A stretch of DNA of 64,000 nucleotides from Pirellula sp. (GCA_021300015.1 JAJTFB010000005.1:62001-126000), one strand, 5' to 3'; shown: positions 1 through 9,989, numbered from the stretch's first letter. Made by a program: numbers and translations. The notes: generated by a model from the sequence alone, not told the origin.

Positions 1-990
1 CTCGCAGCAGCCCAAGCGACCGTCCAAGGCTACGAAGCGATGCTCGATACCAAACTCCAAGAGTTCATCGACGCTCGACGCAACGGTGCTGTCTGGGAAA
101 CCCTCGCGGCGACCAAAGCCGAGGCGACCACCGGCGCGAGCCTCGCACCCCAAGCCGATCGCTCCATCCGAGCCTCCGGTGGGGCCAACAAGGGTCTCTA
201 CACCATCGATACCGTTGTGAATCAAGGTGCCATTACCGCAGTACGTCTCGAAGCCCTTACGGCCCCCGACCTGCCAGCCCAAGGTCCTGGATTACCGCAA
301 AATGGGAACTTCGTCGTCACGGAAATCGAACTCTTCGCTGGGGCTGCGGATAAACCCGCTGAAATGCGAAAAATCAAGCTGGTCAAAGGACTCACCGACT
401 TCGATCAGCCTTCGTTCTCGGCCGCAGCGGCCATCGACGGAAAGAACAACGACCAAGGAGGCTGGGCGATCGCCACGGCTACCGGCGTCGAACACTGGGC
501 CGTCTTTGCTCTCGAGGCCCCGCTGACGCTCCAAAAAGGGGAGGTTCTCCAATGGCGGATCTACCAAAACCACGACGCGCCCGAACACCGCTTGGGACGG
601 TTCCGACTCAGCGCCGGACAGCACGAAGGGGAACTTGCTCTGGGCCTGCCCGAATCGTTCCGTGCCCTGAGTGCGATCCCCAAGGCGGCCTGGACCCCTG
701 AGCTGACCAAGGAGGGAATGAATTACCTCAAACTCTCGTCTGCGGAACTCAAAGGCCTGCAAGCCAACGTCCAAAAAGAAAGCCAACCGCTTCCCGAGGA
801 CGAACCCTCGGTGGTCCTAGCCAAACGGATCGAACGCTTGGGAACTCCTTTGCCCGAAGATTCCAGATTGATCCGGCTGCGAGCCGACGTCAAAGAGAGC
901 GAAGGGCAATTGGGCAACGCCCGATTGACTTCGGCTCAAGACCTTGTTTGGGCTCTGATCAACAGCCCAGCGTTCCTGTTCAACCACTGA
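1..990 (+). CDS. DUF1549/DUF1553 (PSCyt1/PSD1-type) protein, 3' part
   Basis: The reading frame is open from base 1, so the gene begins outside the window and only its last 329 residues are seen. The end (around SAQDLVWALINSPAFLFNH) is the usual close of the PSD1/DUF1553 domain of planctomycete surface proteins, which normally carry an N-terminal cytochrome-like PSCyt1 domain and DUF1549. A central part with alternating beta-rich sequence (about residues 60-215) looks like a carbohydrate-binding insert of the concanavalin type; that is an inference. The next gene, 60 bp downstream, encodes a DUF1501 protein, the usual partner of this family. The biochemical role is not established; these pairs are generally suspected to act in polysaccharide breakdown in the periplasm-like compartment. 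Confidence 0.85.
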   Translation, partial: LAAAQATVQGYEAMLDTKLQEFIDARRNGAVWETLAATKAEATTGASLAPQADRSIRASGGANKGLYTIDTVVNQGAITAVRLEALTAPDLPAQGPGLPQNGNFVVTEIELFAGAADKPAEMRKIKLVKGLTDFDQPSFSAAAAIDGKNNDQGGWAIATATGVEHWAVFALEAPLTLQKGEVLQWRIYQNHDAPEHRLGRFRLSAGQHEGELALGLPESFRALSAIPKAAWTPELTKEGMNYLKLSSAELKGLQANVQKESQPLPEDEPSVVLAKRIERLGTPLPEDSRLIRLRADVKESEGQLGNARLTSAQDLVWALINSPAFLFNH

Positions 991-1050
991 AATATTCCAC
1001 CAATTCATCCCGCATAAATTTCTTGGACACTATTCCATAAGGCACTGATT

Positions 1051-2517
1051 ATGTTGCGATTGCTCGGTTCATCAGGTAAGGATTTGTGCGATTCGAGCTT
1101 GGGATTCACACGCCGCGATGTGCTCCGCGTCGGCGGCTCGGGACTCTTTGGACTCTCGCTTACCAACCTTCTGAAACTCCAGTCGCTCCAAGCGGCTCCA
1201 TCGGAAGGTTCGCCAGGTTGGAACAAAGCCAAACGCATGATCCTCGTGTACCTCCAAGGGGGACCGTCCCACTTGGACCTCTGGGACCCAAAGGAAAATG
1301 TTCCCGATAAGGTCAAGAGTGTCTTCAAGCCCATCCCGACGAAACTGCCCGGTACCTTCTACACCGAGAACTTGCCAAAACTCAGTCTCGTCAACGACAA
1401 GTTCACCATGATCCGCTCGATGAGCTACACCCCCAACGGGCTGTTCAATCACACCGCGGCGATCTATCAGATGATGACCGGCTATACGACCGATAAAGTC
1501 AGCGCCTCGGGCCAGTTGGAACCCCCTAGCCCCAAAGACTTCCCCAACTTTGGGTCGAACATCATCCGCCTTAGACCCGCCGACGAACCGATGCTCCCGT
1601 TCGTCATGCTCCCCCGCCCCTTGCAGGAATCCAACGTGGTAGGCAAAGGTGGAACGGCAGGCTTCCTAGGCAAGGAGTACGATCCGTACACGCTGTACCC
1701 GGAAGGGGACGACATGGACATGGCCAAGATGGATCGGATCAACGTCAGCGACCTGCAACTGCGCCCGGAGGTCTTCTCGGTCCGCTTGCAACGCCGCGCC
1801 GCTCTGCGCGATCTGATCAACAAGCAAATGCCGACGATCAACGCCGCTGTCGAAAACCAACAACTCGATGAGTACTTCTCCCAAGCCCTCTCGTTGGTCG
1901 TCTCGGGCAAGGCCCGCGAAGCGTTCGACCTGAGCCAAGAGTCGGAAGTGCTCAAGGATGCCTACGGACGAAACACCTTCGGCCAAAGTTGCTTGCTAGC
2001 CCGCCGATTGATCGAAGCCGGTACTCGGGTCGTCGAAGTCGTCTGGCCCAAAGTCGCCAACAGCGATAACCATTCCTGGGACCATCACGTCGATCTGTCC
2101 AAGCGGATGAAAAATCAATCCGGACCGATGCTCGATGCAGGGCTCTCGACCCTGATCGAAGACCTCGACCAACGCGGTCTGCTCGAAGATACCTTGCTCG
2201 TGGCCGTCGGGGAATTCGGACGCTCTCCGGAGCGCGGCGTGAGCACCAGCGGAAACGGCAATAGCGATGACGGTCGGGATCACTGGCCTTACTGCTACAC
2301 CTCGGTGATCGCAGGGGCCGGTATCAAACGCGGATACGTTCACGGAAAGAGCGACAAGACCGCCAGCGCGCCGATCGAGTCCCCTGTCCACCCCGCTCAA
2401 CTCCTAGCGACCATCTACCACGCCTTCGGTATCGAACCCGAAACGATCGTCTACAACCACTTGAACCAACCGCGTGAGCTCGTCAAAGCCCAAGCGGTTA
2501 CCGAACTGTTTTCCTAA
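1051..2517 (+). CDS. DUF1501 family exported protein
   Basis: A 488-residue protein of the DUF1501 family, which is distantly related to the alkaline phosphatase/sulfatase fold. Near the N-terminus [19 protein letters not shown] is a twin-arginine signal, so the protein is likely exported folded by Tat. Family-typical segments visible are [42 protein letters not shown] and GRDHWPYC. It follows the DUF1553 gene by 60 bp and precedes a haem protein gene by about 50 bp on the same strand, so the three probably form one transcription unit. The start ATG has a modest AAGG upstream. The substrate is unknown. Confidence 0.9.
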   Translation: MLRLLGSSGKDLCDSSLGFTRRDVLRVGGSGLFGLSLTNLLKLQSLQAAPSEGSPGWNKAKRMILVYLQGGPSHLDLWDPKENVPDKVKSVFKPIPTKLPGTFYTENLPKLSLVNDKFTMIRSMSYTPNGLFNHTAAIYQMMTGYTTDKVSASGQLEPPSPKDFPNFGSNIIRLRPADEPMLPFVMLPRPLQESNVVGKGGTAGFLGKEYDPYTLYPEGDDMDMAKMDRINVSDLQLRPEVFSVRLQRRAALRDLINKQMPTINAAVENQQLDEYFSQALSLVVSGKAREAFDLSQESEVLKDAYGRNTFGQSCLLARRLIEAGTRVVEVVWPKVANSDNHSWDHHVDLSKRMKNQSGPMLDAGLSTLIEDLDQRGLLEDTLLVAVGEFGRSPERGVSTSGNGNSDDGRDHWPYCYTSVIAGAGIKRGYVHGKSDKTASAPIESPVHPAQLLATIYHAFGIEPETIVYNHLNQPRELVKAQAVTELFS

Positions 2518-2567
2518 TCAGCACATCGCATCGAACCCTCGCACTCTGGATAGATTTGGAAGTGACC

Positions 2568-5087
2568 ATGCGCAAGTTTTTTTCGTTGACGGTAGCCACC
2601 GCAGCGGCCCTGGCCGCCGCTTGGGGATCCTCTGCTGGCCAAAATGCCACGGCCCAAGACCCCAAGCAACAGGACGCCAAACCAGCAGCGGTAAAAAAGG
2701 GGCTAGGGGCCACGCCTGCCTCGAGCTTTCGACTCCCTGAAGGCTTCCAAGCCGAACTCGTGTACGAAGTCCCATCTAAAGAACAAGGATCCTGGGTCGC
2801 CATGTGCGTCGACCTCAAAGGCCGCTTGATCGTCTCGGACCAGTACGGCAAGCTCTACCGAGTTACCCCCAGCACCACGGGTACCCCAGCCGATACCAAA
2901 GTCGATCCGATCAACGTCAACCTCGGGATGGCCCAAGGACTCTTGCACACCAAAGACGGCCTGTACGTAGACGTCAACGGCGAAGGAATCCTCGACAAAG
3001 ATCAGAAAGATGCCCCAAGAGGACCCGGACTCTACCGACTCCAAGACCTTGACGGCGATGAGCAGTTCGAAAAAATCGAACGGATCATCCCCTTGACCGG
3101 CGGTGGTGAACACGGACCCCACGCGATCATCCCAGGACCCGATGGACGCCTGTATCTTTGCGCTGGGAACCAAACCGATCTGCCCGAAAAAATCGATCGG
3201 TCGCGAGTCCCTCGCCACTGGAACGAAGATCACCTGCTTGGACGAATGCCCGATGCGCGTGGCTTCATGGCCAACCGTCTTGCACCCGGCGGCTTTATCC
3301 TGAGCTTCAACGCCGACGGTAGCGACGTCGAATTGGTCTCGACCGGCTTTCGAAACGAATACGATATCGCCTTTAATCCCCTGGGCGACCTGTTCACCTA
3401 CGACGCGGATATGGAATGGGATATCGGTACTCCATGGTACCGACCCACGCGGGTCAATCATGTCATCAGCGGAGCAGAATTCGGTTGGCGAAACGGGACC
3501 GGCAAATGGCCCGAATACTTCGCCGATAGCTTCGGAGCCGTCGCCAATATCGGGTACGGTTCTCCGACCGGAATCGCTTTTGGGACCGGGGCCAAGTTCC
3601 CCGCGAAATTCCAGAACGCACTGTACGTAAGCGACTGGAGCTACGGCGTGGTGTATGCTGTCCATCTCGAGCCCGAGGGAGCTTCCTACAAGAGCACCTT
3701 CGAACCCTTTGTCAGCGCCGCGCCAATGCCCGTGACCGATCTGCTGATCCATCCCGAGCAAGGTTGCATGTACATGACCATCGGTGGGCGAAAGACCCAG
3801 TCGGCACTCTACCGAATCGCCTACAACGGTAGCGAAAGCACCCAACCGGCGGTCTTCCCAGACAACGATTCGGCCAAAGCCGCACGCGCCGCACGGCGCG
3901 AACTCGAAGCCATGCACGTCCCGGGTGCGAAACTCGATATTTCCGCAGCTATGCGAAACATCGGTAGCCCAGATCGCGCTCTGCGAACCGCAGCCCGCTT
4001 GGCGCTCGAACATTTCGACTCCAAGCAATGGCGAGATCCAATCCAGCAATCGCTCCGTCCCCAATCGGCCATCACCATGGCCGTAGCCTTGGCCCGCAAG
4101 GGAACCCCTGCTGACCAAGTCGATGTCAACAATAGCCTACTGCGAATTGAGTGGAGTAAACTCGATAGCACCCAGCGACTCGAACTCCTGCGAGCCTACC
4201 AATTGAGCTTCCTGAGACTCGGTCCGGCCGATCCGGCGACTCGGGAAAAAATCATCGCACAACTCGATGGGCATTTCCCAACAGCCGATGGCGATTCGTT
4301 GGTCGATCGCGAGTTGGCCAGAGTGCTGATCCATCTTGAGGCTCCAAAGATCGTCGACCGTTGCGTCGCCCAAATGAACGGATCGAACTCCGCAGAACAG
4401 CAGATCCATTACGCCTTCTGCTTGCGTGAGGCCCAAAAGGGTTGGACTCCTGAGACCCGCAAAGCCTACTTCCAATGGTTCTATGACATCGGAACGGCCC
4501 GCGGTGGAGCATCCTTTGGAGGCTTCTTGGAGAATATTCGCAAGGTCGCCATCGGCAACTTGGAAGACGAAGACAAAGCCGCCTCGGTCGACGAGTTGGC
4601 CGAGAAGTTCGCCGCCAAGAAAGGTGGCTTCAACTACGAGCGCGGTAAACAGATGTTCGCAGTAGCTCAGTGCTACAAATGCCACCGCTTTTCTAGCCAA
4701 GGGGGAATCCAAGGTCCCGATTTGACCGCATCGTCCCAAAGGTTTTCGACCAAGGATATGCTCACAGCCATCATCGAGCCGAACAAAGAGATCAGCGATC
4801 AGTACGAAGCGACGGTGTTCCAGACCGAGGAAGAGACCGTCATCGGACGTGTCGCGAACCTCAATGGGGACAATCTGATGGTCGCCACCAACATGCTCGA
4901 TCCAGGGAATTTCACCAACCTCAAGCGAAGCGACATCATCGATATGAAGCCGAGCAAGGCGTCGATGATGCCCAGTGGATTGCTCGATACGCTCACCGAG
5001 GAGGAGATTTTTGACCTGTTGGTTTATCTCCAATCGGGCGGGAATCCCAAGAGCGATCGATACGCCTTGAACACTCCCAAGCGTTGA
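2568..5087 (+). CDS. PVC-type cytochrome c / sorbosone-dehydrogenase-like protein
   Basis: An exported protein of 839 residues starting at the ATG at 2568; a TTG four codons upstream would only lengthen the leader. MRKFFSLTVATAAALAAAW is a Sec signal peptide. The first half (about 60-410) is a beta-propeller of the glucose/sorbosone dehydrogenase type, with segments such as DLKGRLIVSDQYGKLYR and GEHGPHAIIPGPDGRLY. A helical stretch follows, and a c-type haem site CYKCH lies near residue 704 in the C-terminal domain with IQGPDLT after it. Such proteins are thought to oxidise sugars or pass electrons in the periplasm. It is the third gene of the run starting at 1. A hairpin lies just past its stop codon. 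Confidence 0.88.
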   Translation: MRKFFSLTVATAAALAAAWGSSAGQNATAQDPKQQDAKPAAVKKGLGATPASSFRLPEGFQAELVYEVPSKEQGSWVAMCVDLKGRLIVSDQYGKLYRVTPSTTGTPADTKVDPINVNLGMAQGLLHTKDGLYVDVNGEGILDKDQKDAPRGPGLYRLQDLDGDEQFEKIERIIPLTGGGEHGPHAIIPGPDGRLYLCAGNQTDLPEKIDRSRVPRHWNEDHLLGRMPDARGFMANRLAPGGFILSFNADGSDVELVSTGFRNEYDIAFNPLGDLFTYDADMEWDIGTPWYRPTRVNHVISGAEFGWRNGTGKWPEYFADSFGAVANIGYGSPTGIAFGTGAKFPAKFQNALYVSDWSYGVVYAVHLEPEGASYKSTFEPFVSAAPMPVTDLLIHPEQGCMYMTIGGRKTQSALYRIAYNGSESTQPAVFPDNDSAKAARAARRELEAMHVPGAKLDISAAMRNIGSPDRALRTAARLALEHFDSKQWRDPIQQSLRPQSAITMAVALARKGTPADQVDVNNSLLRIEWSKLDSTQRLELLRAYQLSFLRLGPADPATREKIIAQLDGHFPTADGDSLVDRELARVLIHLEAPKIVDRCVAQMNGSNSAEQQIHYAFCLREAQKGWTPETRKAYFQWFYDIGTARGGASFGGFLENIRKVAIGNLEDEDKAASVDELAEKFAAKKGGFNYERGKQMFAVAQCYKCHRFSSQGGIQGPDLTASSQRFSTKDMLTAIIEPNKEISDQYEATVFQTEEETVIGRVANLNGDNLMVATNMLDPGNFTNLKRSDIIDMKPSKASMMPSGLLDTLTEEEIFDLLVYLQSGGNPKSDRYALNTPKR

Positions 5088-5100
5088 AAATCCAGAAAAT

Positions 5101-5128
5101 CCGTCAGCTAGCGTGCGCTAGCTGACGG
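5101..5128. terminator. 12-bp perfect hairpin between convergent genes
   Basis: CCGTCAGCTAGC, a GTGC loop, then GCTAGCTGACGG form a perfect 12-bp stem 13 bp after the stop of the rightward haem-protein gene. There is no T-run, so it is not a classical intrinsic terminator, but its place between two convergent genes suggests a shared transcription stop or 3' end stabiliser. The stop codon of the leftward gene lies inside the stem. Confidence 0.45.
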
Positions 5129-5668
5129 ATCGGACGGATCGGACGGATCGGACGGATCGGTCGGATCGGTCGGATCGGTCGGATCGGTCAGATCGGTCAG
5201 ATCAGTCGGTAGGGCCCGGTAGGACGTCGAGGACTCTTGGCGTACTAGCCGATGGGACGCCTTGACGAACTCCGAGCGCGATTGGATCGACTCCAAAACG
5301 GATTCGAACGTAGCGGCTTTCCATTCCAAGGCATCGAAGGAGACCGGATCGAGAATGACGAGTCTCAGGGTGTTTCCCTCCTGGGCCAGTTGGTCTTGAA
5401 GAAAAATCTTCACCAATGGGTAGGGAGTCAAACCTTCGGTCGCGTTGACCATAAATCGATCGTACTGGGGTTTATCCGAGAAGCCGAAGATCGCGTAGGT
5501 CGCCGAGCCAGACTCGGATTGAACGACCGAAGGCTCGTGAGTCAATGTCCCAGCCTTCAAGACGTAGTGGGGTGTCTTTTCCAAACCGACCATATAGCAA
5601 GTCCCCTTGTTTCGGGAGTCTCCACTGGAGACTAAAAGACCTGCTGCGATTTGTCGATCGAAGAGCAT
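5108..5668 (-). CDS. Hypothetical protein with (DPS/DPT) repeat tail
   Basis: About 186 residues if the ATG at 5668 (MLFDRQIAAGLL) is the start; an in-frame ATG at 5782 would add 38 residues that look non-coding. The body is a plausible globular sequence (GTCYMVGLEKTPHYVLKAG, ATYAIFGFSD, LRLVILDPVSFDALEW). No family was recognised. No signal peptide or membrane segment is visible with this start. The last 30 residues are encoded by the 9-bp tandem array and are presumably disordered and acidic. It converges on the haem-protein gene, with about 20 bp between stop codons. Confidence 0.6.
   Translation of the reverse strand: MLFDRQIAAGLLVSSGDSRNKGTCYMVGLEKTPHYVLKAGTLTHEPSVVQSESGSATYAIFGFSDKPQYDRFMVNATEGLTPYPLVKIFLQDQLAQEGNTLRLVILDPVSFDALEWKAATFESVLESIQSRSEFVKASHRLVRQESSTSYRALPTDLTDLTDPTDPTDPTDPSDPSDPSDPSASAR
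5124..5204. repeat. 9-bp tandem repeat, nine copies
   Basis: The unit GACGGATCG, changing stepwise to GTCGGATCG and GTCAGATCG/A, is repeated nine times head to tail. On the minus strand it codes a C-terminal tail of DPS, DPT and DLT triplets in the 5108-5668 gene. The unit is a multiple of three, so copy-number change keeps the frame. The stepwise change of variants along the array is what unequal replication slippage produces. Confidence 0.9.
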
Positions 5669-5801
5669 CTTCGACGAAAGCGAAAGCGGATTGCGAAGAT
5701 TTGCCGAATTGCAATGAAGCGACAATCGGTTGGATTCGCACAGGCCAACAATGCACTCTAGCATGCAACAGGTAAAAGACAACCCATCAGACAGCCTTTA
5801 G

Positions 5802-5849
5802 GCGTGGGATAGGCTTCTAGCCTTTGAGCGTGGGATAGGCTTCCAGCCT
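5802..5849. repeat. Two tandem copies of a GTGGGATAGGCTT repeat
   Basis: GCGTGGGATAGGCTTCYAGCCT occurs at 5802-5823 and 5828-5849, a 26-bp period with one mismatch. Each copy contains AGGCT/AGCCT arms that can form a small hairpin. It lies in the gap between two leftward genes and upstream of the 5108-5668 gene. It resembles a dispersed intergenic repeat, but no third copy was noticed in this window. Confidence 0.7.
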
Positions 5850-5903
5850 GTCAGGGTTCAATCGATACGCTTCATATCCTAGTGCTTACTACGGAACCGA
5901 GGC

Positions 5904-6959
5904 CTACTGGGCAACTCGCACCGAAGCATCCGCTGCTGCCTCGTAGTCAATTTTCGCGCGTCGGATTCCCAACGTTTCGATGCGCGATTGCTCGGCTGCA
6001 CCGGGCCACAATGGGAAATGCGCCGAGGAGCTCATCGTCAATCGTGATTCGGTCTTCTCGCTGACCAAGTAATCCGCCAAGCGCCCCGCCAAAACAGGAT
6101 GCGGGGACCGCCGAATCACCGCCACGGTATTGGGGATAAACACCGCCCCAAACCCGCCCTCTTGCTGGTCTGGGAAAATCATCTCGACAGGCATCCCCTT
6201 TTCCTTCTCGATCAACGCATCGTCGGTATCGGTCAAACCCCAAGTCAATTCGCCGCTGGAAACCGCTAAAGCCACTTGCTTGTTGCCTGCAAGCATCACT
6301 GCATTGGATTGGATGCCCGTTTGCCATTGCTCCCATTGGAGGTCCCCGAGCGCACCTGGATGCGAAGCCAAGACGGCGAAATGGGTCGCCGTAGTCCCAT
6401 ACACTGGATTGGCATAGCCGCAGGCCCCTTTCCATTTCGGATCGGCCAATTCCTCGACGCGCGCGGGGTACTGATCGGGTGCATTTAATTTTTTTGTATT
6501 GACGATCAAGACCCGAGCTCGCGCTGCAAAGCCCACCCAAGATCGATCCGAGGCAGCAAACTCCTTAGGCCAATTGTCCGGAATCGACCATCGCCGTGGC
6601 GCCAACAATCCGGCTTTCTGCAAGCGTATCGTGTGCAGAATTTCATTGTTCCAGAAAACATCGCACTTTGGATTGGCTGACTCCTGCTCGATCCGAGTGA
6701 CCAGGCCTAGGGTCTTGGACGCCTCAACATCGAAAACCCGTACGACTTGCAGTTCGTTGTCGGTCCGTTCAAATGCATCGAGGATCGGTGCTGCAAACTC
6801 CCGATCCGTAGCGCAGTAGATCGTCGCCGTCTTTTCGCTGCGTTGGATACAACCCGAGAGAATGAGCCCACTGACCAACGCATAGGCCGAGAGCATCACG
6901 GCGCGGTAGTCCAAAAGCCATCGATGCAAACCGCTTGCCAACTTCGTTCGTTTCATCAA
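5904..6959 (-). CDS. Periplasmic binding lipoprotein, Fe(III)/FbpA-like
   Basis: A 351-residue extracellular solute-binding protein. The lipobox LILSGC places the lipidated cysteine at about residue 37, so it is a membrane-anchored lipoprotein. TIYCATDREFAAPILDAFE at the mature N-terminus, VTRIEQESANPKCDVFWNNE, and the GLTDTDDALIEKEKGMPVEM region match the family that binds ferric ion or similar ligands for ABC import. No ABC permease or ATPase gene lies next to it, so it is an orphan receptor here. It starts 8 bp after the GH5-like gene ends, on the same strand, so the two are probably co-transcribed. Confidence 0.82.
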   Translation of the reverse strand: MMKRTKLASGLHRWLLDYRAVMLSAYALVSGLILSGCIQRSEKTATIYCATDREFAAPILDAFERTDNELQVVRVFDVEASKTLGLVTRIEQESANPKCDVFWNNEILHTIRLQKAGLLAPRRWSIPDNWPKEFAASDRSWVGFAARARVLIVNTKKLNAPDQYPARVEELADPKWKGACGYANPVYGTTATHFAVLASHPGALGDLQWEQWQTGIQSNAVMLAGNKQVALAVSSGELTWGLTDTDDALIEKEKGMPVEMIFPDQQEGGFGAVFIPNTVAVIRRSPHPVLAGRLADYLVSEKTESRLTMSSSAHFPLWPGAAEQSRIETLGIRRAKIDYEAAADASVRVAQ

Positions 6960-6967
6960 AGGTCCGC

Positions 6968-8128
6968 CTAAGGCTTCGCGCCGGTTACCGATCGTATGAA
7001 GTCGACCTCACTTGCTCGATACGCGGTCCCATCTCGTCGGAAGATGTCGTGGAACCACAACTCAGGCTCCTTGCTGTAAGGCTTCTGCCAGGAGTCCCAA
7101 GGATAGATCGTTTGGCTTTTGCCGTCGACAAATCCCCAGTTGTGGGCTCCGACGTTGGCTTCTTTGAGGATCTTGAGGCTCGGGTCAAAGAGGCTGTTGT
7201 TGCCTCTGGCCATGTACTCGGTGCACACGATCGGACGGTTGTACCGTTTGAGCGATTCGATCGCCCGACTCAACGAGGGTCCATCCCCATAGTTATGGAA
7301 GGTGATGATATCGGAATTTTCCAAGCAGAACTTATCAACTGGGCTGAGTTTCGATTCGTCCTCCCAGAGTCCGACCCACACGCCGCAAGTCAACGGCTGC
7401 GATGGCTGGATCTGACGGGCCCACTCAAAGCAACGTTGTGCAAAAAGCAAACCCATTTGAGCTTTGTTGGCAAGTTCGGTTTTCGTTCCGTTGCGGCCAT
7501 AGGAATTGGCGTTGTCGTTGTCGAGTTCATTGACCAGATCCCAAGCTTGGATGCGGGGATCGTCCTTGAATCGCTTCAAAATGCCCTGCAAATAGGGCTT
7601 CATCAGTTGGTGCTTGTTCGGATCGCCCAGGATCGATGCGCCTGGACTTTGAACCCAACCGCTGTTGTGGACTCCTTGCTTGGGCTCCCGCTGACGACCG
7701 GCCACAGGCTGTGGGTCCCAAACCGAATCAAACGGCACAAAGACGATTCCGATCTTGTGCTTCTGGGCCACACTCAGGAACTGCTCCATGCGATCCGTGA
7801 GGTCTTTTCCTTCCCCGGTCCAGAGCAGATCGTGCAGGAACACCCGCATCGAGTTGAAACCCAAGCTCTTTGCCCAGCCGAGTTCCAGGTCGATCCGCTC
7901 TAGATCGAAGGTCCCGATTTGCCACATTTCAAGCTGATTGATCGCATAGGCAGGCATGTAATTCGCGCCGACCAACCACCCTTGCTTTTCCTGCCAAGCT
8001 TTCGCTTGCTCGACGCTCCATCGTTCCTGTCCCCATGCCTTAGGTGCTATGCCGATAAACGCTAGGCACAGGACCATCCAAGCACAGGTCCGGGAAAGTT
8101 GCCAACAAGAGGATCGATTAAACATCAT
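6968..8128 (-). CDS. Secreted GH5-like glycoside hydrolase
   Basis: A 386-residue protein with a signal peptide ending about AWGQ. The TIM-barrel pattern of glycoside hydrolase family 5 and its clan is clear: LGFNSMRVFLHD, IGIVFVPFDSVW, then DLVNELDN with the candidate acid/base Glu201, and IVCTEYMARG with the candidate nucleophile Glu304. Family members cut beta-glucans, mannans or xylans; the substrate cannot be read from sequence. It is followed 8 bp later by a binding lipoprotein gene. Co-transcription of a hydrolase and a ferric-type binding protein is unusual and may be accidental. Confidence 0.85.
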   Translation of the reverse strand: MMFNRSSCWQLSRTCAWMVLCLAFIGIAPKAWGQERWSVEQAKAWQEKQGWLVGANYMPAYAINQLEMWQIGTFDLERIDLELGWAKSLGFNSMRVFLHDLLWTGEGKDLTDRMEQFLSVAQKHKIGIVFVPFDSVWDPQPVAGRQREPKQGVHNSGWVQSPGASILGDPNKHQLMKPYLQGILKRFKDDPRIQAWDLVNELDNDNANSYGRNGTKTELANKAQMGLLFAQRCFEWARQIQPSQPLTCGVWVGLWEDESKLSPVDKFCLENSDIITFHNYGDGPSLSRAIESLKRYNRPIVCTEYMARGNNSLFDPSLKILKEANVGAHNWGFVDGKSQTIYPWDSWQKPYSKEPELWFHDIFRRDGTAYRASEVDFIRSVTGAKP

Positions 8129-8238
8129 CGCCTGAGGATTGAATAAAGGATGTCAAAATTTGGAAGTTCGGTTGTCGGAATTGTATCAGAAGAGCCCGAG
8201 CTTGCGCACCGGTACGAGGCGGCTTACTGGGTAGCTTG

Positions 8239-9759
8239 TTACTTGCTAATTGGAATCGCAAGCATATCCTCGTGCGGTTCGATGTCGGCTTGGTGTTCGC
8301 GCATCTGGAGCATCAGTCGCTCGACGACCTCTGGATACTTATCGGCCACATCGAACTTCTCGGACAGGTCTCGTTCCAAATGATAAAGCTCGGGCTTGGC
8401 CAAGACGGCTTGCTTGCCGTAGTTGACCGGTTCTCGAGCTTTGACATGCAACTTCCAAGGTCCCTGTCGGACCGCATGCAAAGACGCTTCGGTCCAAAAG
8501 AACATCTCCTGACGCGGGCTGCTTTGACCCTTGAGCAACGCCCCGGACAAATCGTAACTGTCGAGCTTGCGGTCTTTGGGCAACTCCCCGCCAGCGATCG
8601 AAGCGAATGTCGCCATCAAATCCAAAGTCGATCCGAGTTCATGCTTCGTTCCAGGCGGAATCTCCCCTGGCCACCAAAACAGAGTCGGCACGCGCTGGCC
8701 TCCCTCGAACGTCGTCCCCTTGCCAGCCCGCAACGGACCTGCGGATCCTCCGTGGGTCTCAAAGGACAGCCATGGTCCATTGTCCGATGAGAAGACCACC
8801 AACGTCTTGCGATCGAGCTTGAGCTCTCGAAGCGTATCGAGGATTCGGCCGACGCTCCCGTCGAGCTCCTCGACGACATCTCCGTACAATCCACGACGCG
8901 ACTTGCCCCGGTACGCTTCGGATGCGAACAACGGGATATGAGGCATCGTGTGAGGGAGGTACAAAAAGAAAGGACGCGTTTGGTTCTCTTCGATGAATCG
9001 CACCGCTTGATCGGTGTACCGCTGGGTCAATGTGTTCTGATCGGCTGGCCTTTCGATGATTTGAGTCCCCTGCATCAGAGGGACGTTGTAGTGCTCGATC
9101 TGCGGGTAGTACGACGCGTCCTTGCGCACCTCGGCCATGTATCCCGGCCCCCCGGTTTTATCCATGTCGTTCGAATAAGGGATTCCGAAATAGCTATCGA
9201 AGCCCTGTTCGGTCGGAAGGTACCTCGGAAGATGCCCCAAATGCCATTTGCCGATGATCCCCGTGGTGTATCCGACCTGCTTGAGCATCTCTGCGAGTGT
9301 GATTTCCTCGGGCCCTAGCCCACCCCCGGAGTCGGGGAACAGCACCGCACGCTTGGCGCTGGTCATCCCATTGCGAATCGGATAACGTCCGGTCATCAAC
9401 GCCGCTCGGCTCGGGGTACACACCGGCGCGGCTACATAAAACTGAGTCCATTTCTGCCCCTCGGCTGCCATCCGATCGAGATTCGGAGTGCGGATCGTCG
9501 GATTGCCGAAACAGCCCAAATCCCCCCATCCTAAATCGTCGCAGAAAACCACGATGATATTCGGCTTGGTAATACTGGGCTTGGATTCCCCTTGGCCGAA
9601 ATAGGTTGCTTGAGTCTCATGAGCCCCATGGGTTGCATAAGTCCCATGGGTCGTATAAGTCCCATGGGTCGTATAAGTCCCATAGGTCGTATACGCCCCA
9701 TAGGCCGCGCAGGCCAGGGCAAAGCCCCGTAAAAGGACACCAGCAAGCATCGTTCGCAT
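8239..9759 (-). CDS. Exported sulfatase (FGly type)
   Basis: A 506-residue sulfatase. [17 protein letters not shown] carries the metal-binding aspartates, and [15 protein letters not shown] holds the Cys114 that is converted to formylglycine in the C-x-P-x-R motif. KWHLGH and FSSDNGPW are further active-site segments. A signal peptide (about residues 1-18) is followed by a tandem-repeat linker of THGTYT units (residues about 20-48) before the domain begins. The linker is coded by an 18-bp repeat and looks expendable. It probably removes sulfate from a sulfated polysaccharide. It is divergent from the 9990 gene with about 230 bp between. Confidence 0.95.
   Translation of the reverse strand: MRTMLAGVLLRGFALACAAYGAYTTYGTYTTHGTYTTHGTYATHGAHETQATYFGQGESKPSITKPNIIVVFCDDLGWGDLGCFGNPTIRTPNLDRMAAEGQKWTQFYVAAPVCTPSRAALMTGRYPIRNGMTSAKRAVLFPDSGGGLGPEEITLAEMLKQVGYTTGIIGKWHLGHLPRYLPTEQGFDSYFGIPYSNDMDKTGGPGYMAEVRKDASYYPQIEHYNVPLMQGTQIIERPADQNTLTQRYTDQAVRFIEENQTRPFFLYLPHTMPHIPLFASEAYRGKSRRGLYGDVVEELDGSVGRILDTLRELKLDRKTLVVFSSDNGPWLSFETHGGSAGPLRAGKGTTFEGGQRVPTLFWWPGEIPPGTKHELGSTLDLMATFASIAGGELPKDRKLDSYDLSGALLKGQSSPRQEMFFWTEASLHAVRQGPWKLHVKAREPVNYGKQAVLAKPELYHLERDLSEKFDVADKYPEVVERLMLQMREHQADIEPHEDMLAIPISK
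9635..9706. repeat. 18-bp tandem repeat, four copies, in sulfatase gene
   Basis: Units of the type GTATAAGTCCCATGGGTC occupy 9635-9652, 9653-9670, 9671-9688 and 9689-9706, with a degenerate fifth copy at the left. Each codes six residues (THGTYT type) between signal peptide and catalytic domain of the sulfatase. The frame is preserved by any copy-number change. Confidence 0.92.
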
Positions 9760-9989
9760 TTCGGGCCTCTATTTTCTTGCAGCGGTTTCTTGCATCGATC
9801 GCAAATTAGCCCGTTGAGTGTATCACAAACGCGAAACGCTCTGCGAACGGTATTCGGTGGCTCGCAGTGGGCACTTTGCGAATGGAAAAAAAACAGGAAT
9901 CGAATTATGATACTCTTTAACGCTTCCCCTTGATCGACCATCATCGACAACCCCCCCCCGCGACTTTCCCTCCGGAGCTGTTCGAACCC

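Noticed and set aside
2703-4118. 471-codon leftward open frame opposite the haem protein gene
   Set aside because: Antisense shadow caused by GC-rich codon bias; the rightward frame has a signal peptide, propeller and haem site.
6935-7903. 322-codon rightward open frame opposite the GH5-like gene
   Set aside because: Antisense shadow: the opposite strand has a signal peptide and both catalytic glutamates of a known family.
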